From Microbacteriaceae bacterium (lineage in GTDB: Bacteria > Actinomycetota > Actinomycetes > Actinomycetales > Microbacteriaceae): a stretch of 64,000 nt of DNA. The notes beneath the pieces were generated by a model. That model made no database searches and was not told the origin of the DNA. It saw only the letters and a program-made list of their open reading frames with translations. Below are positions 16,156 to 22,955 of this stretch, one piece after another (the stretch's first letter is position 1; each line of letters begins with the position of its first letter). The stretch covers positions 62,001 through 126,000 of the forward strand of contig WQZN01000003.1 of NCBI GenBank assembly GCA_009780695.1, in the 5' to 3' direction. Both the position numbers and the translations under genes were made by a program.

Positions 16156-18129
16156 CTACTTCACGGCCGTCGCGATGACCTGCATGACCGCGGTGTCGGC
16201 GAGGGTGGTGGTGTCGCCGATGTCGCGGCCCTCGGCGACGTCGCGCAGCAGGCGGCGCATGATCTTGCCCGAGCGGGTCTTGGGCAGCTCGTTGACGATG
16301 TAGACCTGGCGCGGGCGCGCGATCGGTCCGATCTGCTGCGACACGTGGTTGCGCAGGTCGGTCGCGACGTCGGAGGCCGAGGCGGCGGCATCCCGCTGCG
16401 AGTCCTTGATGATCACGAACGCGACGACGGCCTGGCCGGTGGTCTCGTCGGATGCCCCGACCACGGCCGCCTCGGCGGTCAGCGGGTGCGAGACCAGGGC
16501 CGACTCGATCTCGGCGGTCGAGAGGCGGTGGCCCGAGACGTTCATCACGTCGTCGACGCGGCCGAGCAGCCAGATCTCGCCGTCCTTGTCCTTGCGGGCG
16601 CCGTCGCCGGCGAAGTAGAAGCCCTTGTCGGCGAACATCTCCCAGTAGGTGGCGATGAAGCGGTCGGGGTCGCCCCAGATGCCGCGCGCCATCGACGGCC
16701 ACGGCTCGGTGATGACGAGCAGACCGCCCTCGTCGGGGCCGACGGGCTCGCCGGCATCCGTCACGATGTCGATCGAGACGCCGGGCAGCGGCACCTGCGC
16801 CGACCCGGGCTTGAGCGTCGTGATGCCGGGCAGGGCGCTGACCATTATGGCGCCCGTCTCGGTCTGCCACCATGTGTCGACGACGGGCGTCTCGTCGCGG
16901 CCGATGACCTCGCGGTACCAGATCCACGCCTCGGGGTTGATGGGCTCGCCGACCGAGCCGAGCAGGCGCAGGCTCGAGAGGTCGCGCGCCTGCGGGATCT
17001 GGCGGCCCTGCTTCATGAACCCGCGGATCGCGGTGGGCGCGGCGTAGAAGAGGGAGACCTTGTACTTCTCGATGATGTCCCACCAGCGGCCGGGCTCGGG
17101 GCTCTCGGGGGTGCCCTCGTAGATGACCTCGGTCGCGCCGTTGGCCAGCGGGCCGTAGACGACGTAGGAGTGCCCCGTGATCCAGCCGATGTCGGCCGTC
17201 GACCAGTACACATCGGTCTCGGGGTGCAGATCGAAGACGTACTTGTGGGTGTACGCCGCCTGGGTGAGGTAGCCGCCGGTCGTGTGCAGGATGCCCTTCG
17301 GCTTCCCGGTCGTGCCCGACGTGTAGAGGATGAAGAGGGGGTGCTCGGCCGGGAAGTGCTTGGCCGTGTGCTCGTCCGAGACCTGCGCGATCTCGTCGTG
17401 CCACCACAGGTCGCGGCCGTCGACCCAGTCGACGGGGTTCTCGCCGCGCTTGACCACGAGCACGTGCGCGACGGATGTCTGGCCGCCGTCGCCCCGGTCG
17501 ATCGCCAGCGCCTCGTCCACGGCCGGCTTCAGGGGCGCGACCTTGCCCTTGCGCCAGCCGCCGTCGGCGGTGATCACGAGCTTCGCCTGGGCGTCGTCGA
17601 TGCGCGCGCGCAGGCTCTCGGCCGAGAAGCCGCCGAAGACGACCGAGTGCACGGCGCCGATGCGGGCGACGGCGAGCATCGCCACGATCGCCTCGGGCAC
17701 CATCGGCATGTAGATCGCGACGCGGTCGCCCTCGCCGACGCCGAGCGCGGTGAGCAGGTTCGCGGCCTTCTTCACCTCGGCGGTGAGCTCGGCGTAGGTC
17801 ACGGCGCGGCTGTCGCCGGGCTCGCCCTCCCAATAGAGCGCGACGCGGTCGCCGTTGCCGGCCAGCACGTGCCGGTCGAGGCAGTTGTAGGCGACGTTCA
17901 GCTCGCCGTCGTCGAACCACTTCGCGAACGGCGGGTTCGACCAGTCGAGGGTGCGCGTGAACGGCTTCGACCAGTGCAGCAGGTCGCGGGCCTGGTCGGC
18001 CCAGAAGCCGAGGCGATCGGCCTTCGCCGCGTCGTAGAGCGCCGGCGTCGCGACGGCACTCGCGCTGAACTCAGCGCTCGGCGGGAACCGGCGGGACTCG
18101 TGCAGCAGGTTGTCGATGGTGTCGACCAT
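16156..18129 (-). CDS. acs: Acetate-CoA ligase (acetyl-CoA synthetase)
   Basis: Cytosolic AMP-forming acetyl-CoA synthetase, 657 residues, the normal length. It activates acetate to acetyl-AMP and then acetyl-CoA. Motifs: [20 protein letters not shown] (about 270-290), the [10 protein letters not shown] motif A5 region, and the C-terminal [15 protein letters not shown], whose Lys is the regulatory acetylation site of the family. ATG 18129 is preceded by AAAGGAG on the minus strand. It stands alone; the divergent 6C RNA lies about 145 bases upstream. In Mycobacterium tuberculosis acs is likewise near the tad and ridA genes. Confidence 0.95.
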   Translation of the reverse strand: MVDTIDNLLHESRRFPPSAEFSASAVATPALYDAAKADRLGFWADQARDLLHWSKPFTRTLDWSNPPFAKWFDDGELNVAYNCLDRHVLAGNGDRVALYWEGEPGDSRAVTYAELTAEVKKAANLLTALGVGEGDRVAIYMPMVPEAIVAMLAVARIGAVHSVVFGGFSAESLRARIDDAQAKLVITADGGWRKGKVAPLKPAVDEALAIDRGDGGQTSVAHVLVVKRGENPVDWVDGRDLWWHDEIAQVSDEHTAKHFPAEHPLFILYTSGTTGKPKGILHTTGGYLTQAAYTHKYVFDLHPETDVYWSTADIGWITGHSYVVYGPLANGATEVIYEGTPESPEPGRWWDIIEKYKVSLFYAAPTAIRGFMKQGRQIPQARDLSSLRLLGSVGEPINPEAWIWYREVIGRDETPVVDTWWQTETGAIMVSALPGITTLKPGSAQVPLPGVSIDIVTDAGEPVGPDEGGLLVITEPWPSMARGIWGDPDRFIATYWEMFADKGFYFAGDGARKDKDGEIWLLGRVDDVMNVSGHRLSTAEIESALVSHPLTAEAAVVGASDETTGQAVVAFVIIKDSQRDAAASASDVATDLRNHVSQQIGPIARPRQVYIVNELPKTRSGKIMRRLLRDVAEGRDIGDTTTLADTAVMQVIATAVK

Positions 18130-18235
18130 GTCGGGATTCGCTCCTTTGCGAGGCGTGTCAGGTGCTTCTTTGCGGGCCAGCGCGACGAGTTCGAAGATAA
18201 CCCACTGAGACGCCGCACCGAGTTCTCCGAATGAG

Positions 18236-18266
18236 TTGCGACATCGGCGGGGTTATCGCATACACT
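18236..18266 (+). promoter_or_regulatory. Candidate promoter of 6C RNA
   Basis: TTGCGA at 18236-18241 and TACACT at 18261-18266 are 19 bases apart. Transcription from about 18273 would produce an RNA of about 105 bases ending in the T-tract after the second C-loop hairpin. Confidence 0.4.
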
Positions 18267-18272
18267 GATCAC

Positions 18273-18377
18273 AGTTCCGGTCTTCGGATCGAACTCGCGG
18301 CGTGCCGGTTCCCCCCAACTTTCACGTCGCTGTGGCCGCATCAGTTCCCCCCAATTGGTGCGGCCCCCTTTTGTTTA
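18273..18377 (+). ncRNA. 6C RNA (actinobacterial small RNA with two C6-loop hairpins)
   Basis: Two hairpins each carry a CCCCCC loop. Hairpin 1 (18297-18330) pairs GCGGCGTG..GGTT with AACT..CACGTCGC around C6 at 18311-18316. Hairpin 2 (18334-18365) pairs GGCCGCATCAGTT with AATTGGTGCGGCC around C6 at 18347-18352. A TTTTGTTT tract follows, making hairpin 2 the terminator. This is the defining structure of 6C RNA, conserved across actinobacteria; in mycobacteria it is a regulatory sRNA thought to pair through its C loops with G-rich mRNA sites. Its place between acs and the tad genes also fits the mycobacterial location. The 5' end is inferred from the promoter boxes. Confidence 0.88.
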
Positions 18378-18392
18378 AGGCGCGGTTCCGTT

Positions 18393-18452
18393 GCGGGCGG
18401 CTGAGCGCTTTCCCGCTGGTCGACTGAGCGCAGCGAATGGAGACCCGCCCGC
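18393..18452 (-). repeat. Family B repeat, reversed copy
   Basis: Plus strand reads CCCGCTGGTCGACTGAGCGC then AGCGAATGGAGACCCGCCCG, the reverse complement of the cluster at 7299. It lies just downstream of the 6C RNA terminator. Confidence 0.8.
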
Positions 18453-18551
18453 GTCGATCTCGCCGTTCACAGGCGCGCGGGCGGATGTCTTGTCCACCGA
18501 TTCCAGTCGAGCGCCCTGCGGGGCATCCCGGGCCTCCGTAGCGTCCTTCGC

Positions 18552-19715
18552 GTGACCGAACCCGCCGCACCCTCGCCGCCGCCGCGCCCCGCCCGGGCGC
18601 CGTTCGTGCCGCGCCGAGCGGTGCGCGCGGGCGCGTCGCACGGCGGCCCGGCCGCGATGCTCCCGGCGGCAGACCAGGCGCGGGGAGGAGCCGGGGGACC
18701 GGTCGGGCCGCCGCCCCCTGTCGACGAGGGCGGCGTGCCGTGGGCCGTCGCGCAGCCGGCAGGGCGCGCGAGCCCCGGCCGCGGCGCCGGCGATCTCGAG
18801 GCGTTCGGTCCGCTCGCGCCCTATCTGGCGCTGCCCGACGCGACCGACGTGCTCGTCGCGCCCGACGGCTCGCTGTGGGTCGACGAGGGCGCGGGGCTGC
18901 GGCGCGACGGCACGTGGGCTCTCGCCGAAGGCGAGGTGCGGCGGCTCGCGGTGCGGCTCGTGGCGCTGGGCGGTCGCCATGTCGATGACGGCGTGCCGCT
19001 GTCCGACGTGCGGCTCGGCGGGGGCATCCGGGTGCACGTCGTGTTGCCGCCGGTGTCGGTGGGCGGCACCGTCATCTCGATCCGCGTGCCGCGCGCGGCC
19101 GGGCTCTCGCTCGACGAGCTCGCGGCGGGCGGAATGATGACGGGCGAGCAACGGGATCTGCTGCGGGCCGCGGTGCTGGGGCGGAAGAACATCCTCGTGA
19201 CGGGGTCGACCGGTGCCGGGAAGACCACGCTGCTCGCGGCGCTGCTGTCGCTCGCGCGCCCCGATGAGCGCGTCGTGATCGTCGAGGACCTCGCAGAGCT
19301 GCAGGTGCGGCATCCGCACGTCGTCTCGCTCGAAGCCCGGCAGGCGAATCTCGAGGGTGCGGGCGAGATCGGGCTCGCGCGGCTCGTGCGCGAGGCGCTG
19401 CGGATGCGGCCTGACCGGCTCGTCGTGGGGGAGTGCCGCGGCGCCGAGGTGCGCGAGCTGTTCTCCGCGCTCAACACCGGCCACGACGGCGGCGCCGGCA
19501 CCCTGCACGCGAACTCGCTCGGCGACGTGCCGGCGCGCATCGAGGCGCTCGGGGCGCTCGCGGGCCTCTCGCCCGATGCGATCGCACGTCAGGCCGCGAG
19601 CGCGCTCGATCTCGTCGTGCACCTCGCCCGCACGGACGGCCGCCGTGCGGTGTCGGCGATCGGCGCGGTGACGTCGGATGCCGCGGGCCGCCTGCGCGTG
19701 CAGCAGGTCGCATGA
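18552..19715 (+). CDS. tadA: Tad pilus assembly ATPase (TadA/CpaF family)
   Basis: Type II/IV secretion ATPase that powers pilus assembly, 387 residues. A Pro/Ala-rich N-terminal tail (about 1-75) precedes the N-terminal domain and the RecA-like core: Walker A GSTGAGKTTLLAAL (about 217-230), Asp box VVIVEDLAELQV, and the His box region LNTGHDGGAGTLHANS (about 311-326). GTG 18552 is the first in-frame start after the repeat. The stop overlaps the next start (ATGA). In most actinobacterial tad loci a TadZ/septum-site-like gene precedes this one; none is here. Confidence 0.9.
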   Translation: MTEPAAPSPPPRPARAPFVPRRAVRAGASHGGPAAMLPAADQARGGAGGPVGPPPPVDEGGVPWAVAQPAGRASPGRGAGDLEAFGPLAPYLALPDATDVLVAPDGSLWVDEGAGLRRDGTWALAEGEVRRLAVRLVALGGRHVDDGVPLSDVRLGGGIRVHVVLPPVSVGGTVISIRVPRAAGLSLDELAAGGMMTGEQRDLLRAAVLGRKNILVTGSTGAGKTTLLAALLSLARPDERVVIVEDLAELQVRHPHVVSLEARQANLEGAGEIGLARLVREALRMRPDRLVVGECRGAEVRELFSALNTGHDGGAGTLHANSLGDVPARIEALGALAGLSPDAIARQAASALDLVVHLARTDGRRAVSAIGAVTSDAAGRLRVQQVA

Positions 19716-20719
19716 GCGCGGTCGCCACCGCCCTCGACGACGTGGCCGCGGTCGCGCAGCGGCTCGCCGTGCTGCTCGCGGCGGGCATCGCGCCGGAGCG
19801 CGCGTGGGGGTTCGTGGAGGCGCGATGGGCGGCCAGCGGAGCGGATGACGGCGAGGCGGCACCGGATGCCGCGGGTGTCGGTGTCGGCGACTACCTGGCG
19901 TGTGCCGCCCGTGCGGCCGCGCGGGCCGACGACGTCGCCGTCGCGATCCGCGCGGAGTGCGCCGCAGCCCCGCGGTTCGGGCTGGCGCATCAGAGGGCCG
20001 TGGCGTGGGGGCTGTTCGCCGCGACCTGGGCGGTCGCCGTGCGCTCGGGGGCGCCGCTCGCGGCGACGCTGCAGGGCTTCGCGTCGGGCATCCGCCACGC
20101 CGCCGCACTGCACCGCGAGCTCGAGGTCGCATTCAGCGGGCCGCGGTCGACCGCGCGCCTCGTCGGTGCGCTGCCGCTCGTCGCGCTCGGCTTCGGGCTG
20201 CTGATGGGCTTCGACACGGTGCACGCGCTCACCGCGACGCCGATCGGGTGGGGATGTCTCGCCGGCGGTCTCGGTCTGATGATCGCGTCCCGGCGCTGGT
20301 CGGCACGCCTGCTCGCCGCCGCCGAGCCGAGCGAGCTGGCCCCCGGTCTCGAGCCCGAGCTCGTCGCGGTCGCCATGGGGTCGGGGGCGTCGGTGGGCAG
20401 GGCGCGGGGGCTCGTGGCATCCGCCCTCGACGACTTCGCGCCCTTCGTGCGCGAGCTCGGGGGCGCCGCCGACACCCGCGCCGTCGACGCGGTGGTCGCC
20501 CTCGCCGAGAGCGCCGGCGTGCCGACGGCCGGGCTGCTGCGCGCCGAGGCGGAGCGGCGGCGGGCGGATGCCGACGCCGCGGGGCGCGCCGCTGCGGCAT
20601 CCGTCGCCGTGCGCCTCACGGTGCCGCTCGCGGTCTGCGTGCTGCCCGCCTTCATGCTGCTCGGGGTCGTCCCCGTGCTCGTCGCGCTGTTCGCCGGCTC
20701 GGGCATCGGCTTCGGATGA
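19712..20719 (+). CDS. Type II secretion F-domain protein (TadB/TadC fusion-like)
   Basis: Inner-membrane platform protein of the Tad pilus, 335 residues, start overlapping the tadA stop by 4 bases. It has an N-terminal cytoplasmic region with LAVLLAAGIAPERAW (a type II secretion F-like helix), a central pair of membrane helices (LVGALPLVALGFGLLMG near 150 and WGCLAGGLGLMIA near 180), a second helical domain (VAVAMGSGASVGRARGLVA), and C-terminal helices (LTVPLAVCVLPAFMLLGVVP). It therefore combines two halves usually encoded by separate tadB and tadC genes, as in other actinobacterial loci. Confidence 0.82.
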   Translation: MSAVATALDDVAAVAQRLAVLLAAGIAPERAWGFVEARWAASGADDGEAAPDAAGVGVGDYLACAARAAARADDVAVAIRAECAAAPRFGLAHQRAVAWGLFAATWAVAVRSGAPLAATLQGFASGIRHAAALHRELEVAFSGPRSTARLVGALPLVALGFGLLMGFDTVHALTATPIGWGCLAGGLGLMIASRRWSARLLAAAEPSELAPGLEPELVAVAMGSGASVGRARGLVASALDDFAPFVRELGGAADTRAVDAVVALAESAGVPTAGLLRAEAERRRADADAAGRAAAASVAVRLTVPLAVCVLPAFMLLGVVPVLVALFAGSGIGFG

Positions 20720-20740
20720 GCGGAGGCCCGAGCCGGCGCC

Positions 20741-21172
20741 CTAGTGGGCGTCGCCGTCGGCCGGGCCGGGCGCACCCGACTCGAGCTCGGGCCGGCTGCT
20801 CGCCGCCGCGATGCCCTTGAGCGCCTTCCGATCGGACTTGCGCAGGCTTGCGCGGTAGCTCGAGCAGACCTCGCGCGTCACCGCATCGGTGAGCAGCGCC
20901 CACGGGTCGGTCGTGACCATCAGCCAGCTGCGGCGCTTGCTCCAGATCTCGTGCTCGAGCACGTCGAAGGCGACGCTCGCGACGCCGTCGGCGCTCGTCA
21001 CGGCGCCGACCGCCGCGAGCACCTCGCGCCGCGCGCGCGGAACGATGCGCGCCTCGGCCTGGCGCATGAAGGCCGCGCGGTCCTCGGCCTCGGAATCGGA
21101 GCCGCAGGCGCGGTCGCGCAGGGTGTTGATGAAAGAACGGAGCTGTTCGTCGCTCCACAGAACGGTGTTCAT
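20741..21172 (-). CDS. Hypothetical protein inside tad locus
   Basis: A 143-residue soluble, charged, helix-rich protein I do not recognise: MNTVLWSDEQLRSFINTL at the N-terminus, then SKRRSWLMVTTDPWALLTDA and a Lys/Arg-rich stretch (SLRKSDRKALKG). No signal peptide or membrane segment. It is read against the tad genes, between the platform protein and the pilin, and so may be a regulator; that is only positional. Codon use resembles its neighbours. Confidence 0.6.
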   Translation of the reverse strand: MNTVLWSDEQLRSFINTLRDRACGSDSEAEDRAAFMRQAEARIVPRARREVLAAVGAVTSADGVASVAFDVLEHEIWSKRRSWLMVTTDPWALLTDAVTREVCSSYRASLRKSDRKALKGIAAASSRPELESGAPGPADGDAH

Positions 21173-21246
21173 GGGTATGCCTGTCGTGCATCGGTGGATG
21201 TGAACGGGGACCAGCGCGGCCGGCGGGTTGCCGGGCTGCGCAGGGG

Positions 21247-21378
21247 CTAGGCCTGGGAAGAGGCCGACTCGCCTGGTCGTCGCGTGATCACCGGGAGCGA
21301 TGCGGTCGCGCGCGAGGGCGCCAGCACGTCACCGAGGACGTGGGCGGAGCTTCGCACGACAGACACGAATGTCGACAT
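21247..21378 (-). CDS. Possible 43-residue small protein
   Basis: A minus-strand frame of 44 codons, MSTFVSVVRSSAHVLGDVL at the start, with CGAGG 5 bases before its ATG as a plausible ribosome site. It has no recognised domain. The good spacing of the ribosome site favours it; the short length and lack of recognised homology speak against it. Confidence 0.3.
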   Translation of the reverse strand: MSTFVSVVRSSAHVLGDVLAPSRATASLPVITRRPGESASSQA

Positions 21379-21582
21379 TAGGACCTCGATCCGTCGCGTG
21401 GCAATACCCCCGGACGGGGCGGGATGCCACCGGCGGGGTGCCGAGTGCAGCGGATCTTCCCCAGCACAGGGCGTTATCCGCGCGGTTGTCCCCGGTTCGC
21501 AGTCGGCGTCGCCCCGGGGCCGGGCGCCGCCGGGGCACGATCGAGACCACCTCGCGCCGCCACCGCAGTGAATGGAGAACGC
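21379..21582. other. Noncoding region upstream of tad pilin
   Basis: These 204 bases (part of the 410-base gap from 21173) contain no credible gene apart from the possible small frame at 21247-21378. C-rich elements TCTTCCCCAGC, GTTATCCGCG and TTGTCCCCGG are spaced through it. They may belong to the pilin promoter or to RNA structure. AATGGAGAAC just before 21583 is the pilin ribosome site. Confidence 0.45.
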
Positions 21583-21780
21583 ATGAAGAACCTGACCCGT
21601 GCCGCGTGGTCGCGCGCCCGCCGCCTCGCCGATGACGCCGGCTCGGCCACCGCCGAATACGTCGTCGCGACCATGGCGGCGGTCGGCTTCGCCGGCCTGC
21701 TCGTTGTCATCCTCAAGGGCGACGAGGTGCGCAGCATGCTCACCGACCTCGTGCACCGTGCGCTCACGGTCGGCAGCTGA
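21583..21780 (+). CDS. Flp-type pilin, DUF4244 family
   Basis: A 65-residue pilin-like subunit of the Tad pilus. It has a short basic N-terminus (MKNLTRAAWSRARRLADD), then AGSATAEYVVATMAAVGFAGLL, with the conserved processing-site-like AEYVVAT followed by a hydrophobic helix, and a polar tail. DUF4244 proteins occupy the pilin position in actinobacterial tad loci. GGAG lies 6 bases before ATG 21583. The next gene (TadE-like) overlaps its end. Prepilin peptidase is not encoded in the window. Confidence 0.82.
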   Translation: MKNLTRAAWSRARRLADDAGSATAEYVVATMAAVGFAGLLVVILKGDEVRSMLTDLVHRALTVGS

Positions 21781-22156
21781 GCGCAGCCGCGCCCGGTGCG
21801 ACGGCGAACGCGGCACCGTGACCGCCGAGTTCGCCGTCGTGCTCACGGGCGTGCTCGCCGTGCTCGCCCTGTGCGTCTCGTCGATCGTCGTGATCGGCGA
21901 GCAGGTCGCGCTGAGCTCGCTCGCGTCGAGCGGGGCGCGGATGCTGGCGCGCGGGGAGGACGTGGCTGCCGTGCGCGGCGCGGTGGCATCCGCCGCGCCC
22001 GGCGCCGTGCTCACCACGAGCGACGACGGCCACTTCGTGTGTGTCGCAGTGGAGCGCAGCGTGCACGTCGGAACCGCGCGACTCGGGCTGATCGTGCTGC
22101 ACGCGAAAGGGTGCGCGCTCGCCGCGGACCCGTTGCCCGACGGGCTCGGCGGGTGA
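21758..22156 (+). CDS. TadE-like pseudopilin/minor pilus protein
   Basis: A 132-residue protein with the TadE signature ERGTVTAEFAVVLTGVLAVLA (the Glu at +5 of the helix included) and a following hydrophobic helix, then SLASSGARMLARGE and an extracytoplasmic domain with two Cys. The start is uncertain: GTG 21758 overlaps the pilin gene by 23 bases, while GTG 21818 lies within the motif itself; no clear ribosome site is seen. Its stop overlaps the next GTG by 4 bases, so the genes are co-translated. Confidence 0.72.
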   Translation: MRSRSAAERSRARCDGERGTVTAEFAVVLTGVLAVLALCVSSIVVIGEQVALSSLASSGARMLARGEDVAAVRGAVASAAPGAVLTTSDDGHFVCVAVERSVHVGTARLGLIVLHAKGCALAADPLPDGLGG

Positions 22157-22551
22157 ACGCGTCAGCGCCGTGGATGCGCCCGATGCGGCCGCTGCGAAGG
22201 CGACGCAGCGACCGGGCGTCCGAGCGAGGCGCCGGCACCGTGCTCGGCATCGCCCTGCTCGGTGCGACCGTGCTCGTGACGGCCACCGTGCTGCTCGCCG
22301 TCGGCGCCTTCGCGGCGCTGCAGGGCGCGCAGAATGCGGCGGATGCCGCGGCGCTGGCCGCGGCCGACACGCTGTCGGGGCGCAGCTCGGGCTACCCGTG
22401 CGCCAATGCGGAGCGCGCGGCGACGCTGGACGGGGCATCCGTCACCGCCTGCTCGACCGACGGCGAGATCGCCGCCGTCGCGGTCGAGCGCCGCTGGGCG
22501 CAGTTCCGCCTCACCGCGCGCGCCAGGGCCGGCCCGCCCGGAAGCCGCTGA
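22153..22551 (+). CDS. TadE/TadG-like secreted pilus-associated protein (Rv3654c-like)
   Basis: A 132-residue protein: basic N-terminus, then ERGAGTVLGIALLGATVLVT and LLAVGAFAALQGAQNAADAAALAAAD, the helix and following motif typical of TadG-like or 'helicase/secretion neighbourhood TadE-like' proteins. Two Cys (in YPCAN and VTACST) may form a disulfide outside the membrane. GTG 22153 overlaps the preceding stop (GTGA). It closes the tad cluster; the next gene is on the other strand 3 bases further on. Confidence 0.75.
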   Translation: MNASAPWMRPMRPLRRRRSDRASERGAGTVLGIALLGATVLVTATVLLAVGAFAALQGAQNAADAAALAAADTLSGRSSGYPCANAERAATLDGASVTACSTDGEIAAVAVERRWAQFRLTARARAGPPGSR

Positions 22552-22554
22552 GGC

Positions 22555-22800
22555 TCAGGAGAAGTCGGCGCCGAAATAGCGGTAGTCGACGGCCGAGGGC
22601 GCGCCCGAATCCGGGGCGAACTCGCTGATCTCCGCGCGCCGGTAGATGTAGCGCTTGCCGCGATCGTTCGCGGGAATCTCGATCCGACCCTGCGGTTCGG
22701 ATCCGTCCAGGGCGGCCTGGAGGGTCTTGCCTTCGAGCGGGCCGTCGATCAACTTCGCGGTGTACGTGCCGCCTGCCGTTGTGGTACCCATGGCGCCCAT
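22555..22800 (-). CDS. Small hypothetical protein
   Basis: About 81 residues, no domain recognised: MGAMGTTTAGGTYTAKLIDG, then PLEGKTLQAAL and DRGKRYIYRRAEI. It looks like a small beta-rich soluble protein. ATG 22800 or ATG 22791 are both possible; neither has a strong ribosome site. Upstream in-frame codons to 22938 do not look like protein. It is convergent with the tad operon and divergent from topA. Confidence 0.6.
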   Translation of the reverse strand: MGAMGTTTAGGTYTAKLIDGPLEGKTLQAALDGSEPQGRIEIPANDRGKRYIYRRAEISEFAPDSGAPSAVDYRYFGADFS

Positions 22801-22955
22801 TCTGCTCAGCCTGCGCCACTCGGCAAGGGGGTCGCGGCCTGTGAGCTTCGAGCATCCGCCGTGCAACGTGTGTGTATTCTCAGCCTGCAAAGGCTCAATG
22901 ACGCGCCACTGAACGCGTGCCGACCAGCACGCGCACATGAAGAAGAGGGAGTCTG

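Larger units (their letters stand above)
18130..18551. other. acs-tad intergenic region
   Basis: This 422-base gap holds the acs upstream region, the 6C RNA with its promoter, a reversed family B repeat (18393-18452), and about 100 bases before the tadA start with no clear hairpin or ORF. No tadZ-like gene or remnant is visible. Confidence 0.7.

Noticed and set aside
21450-21520. GTTATCCGCG and TTCCCCAG motifs as DnaA boxes or a replication origin
   Set aside because: The motifs match TTATCCACA poorly, no AT-rich region is present, and the neighbours are pilus genes rather than dnaA/dnaN.
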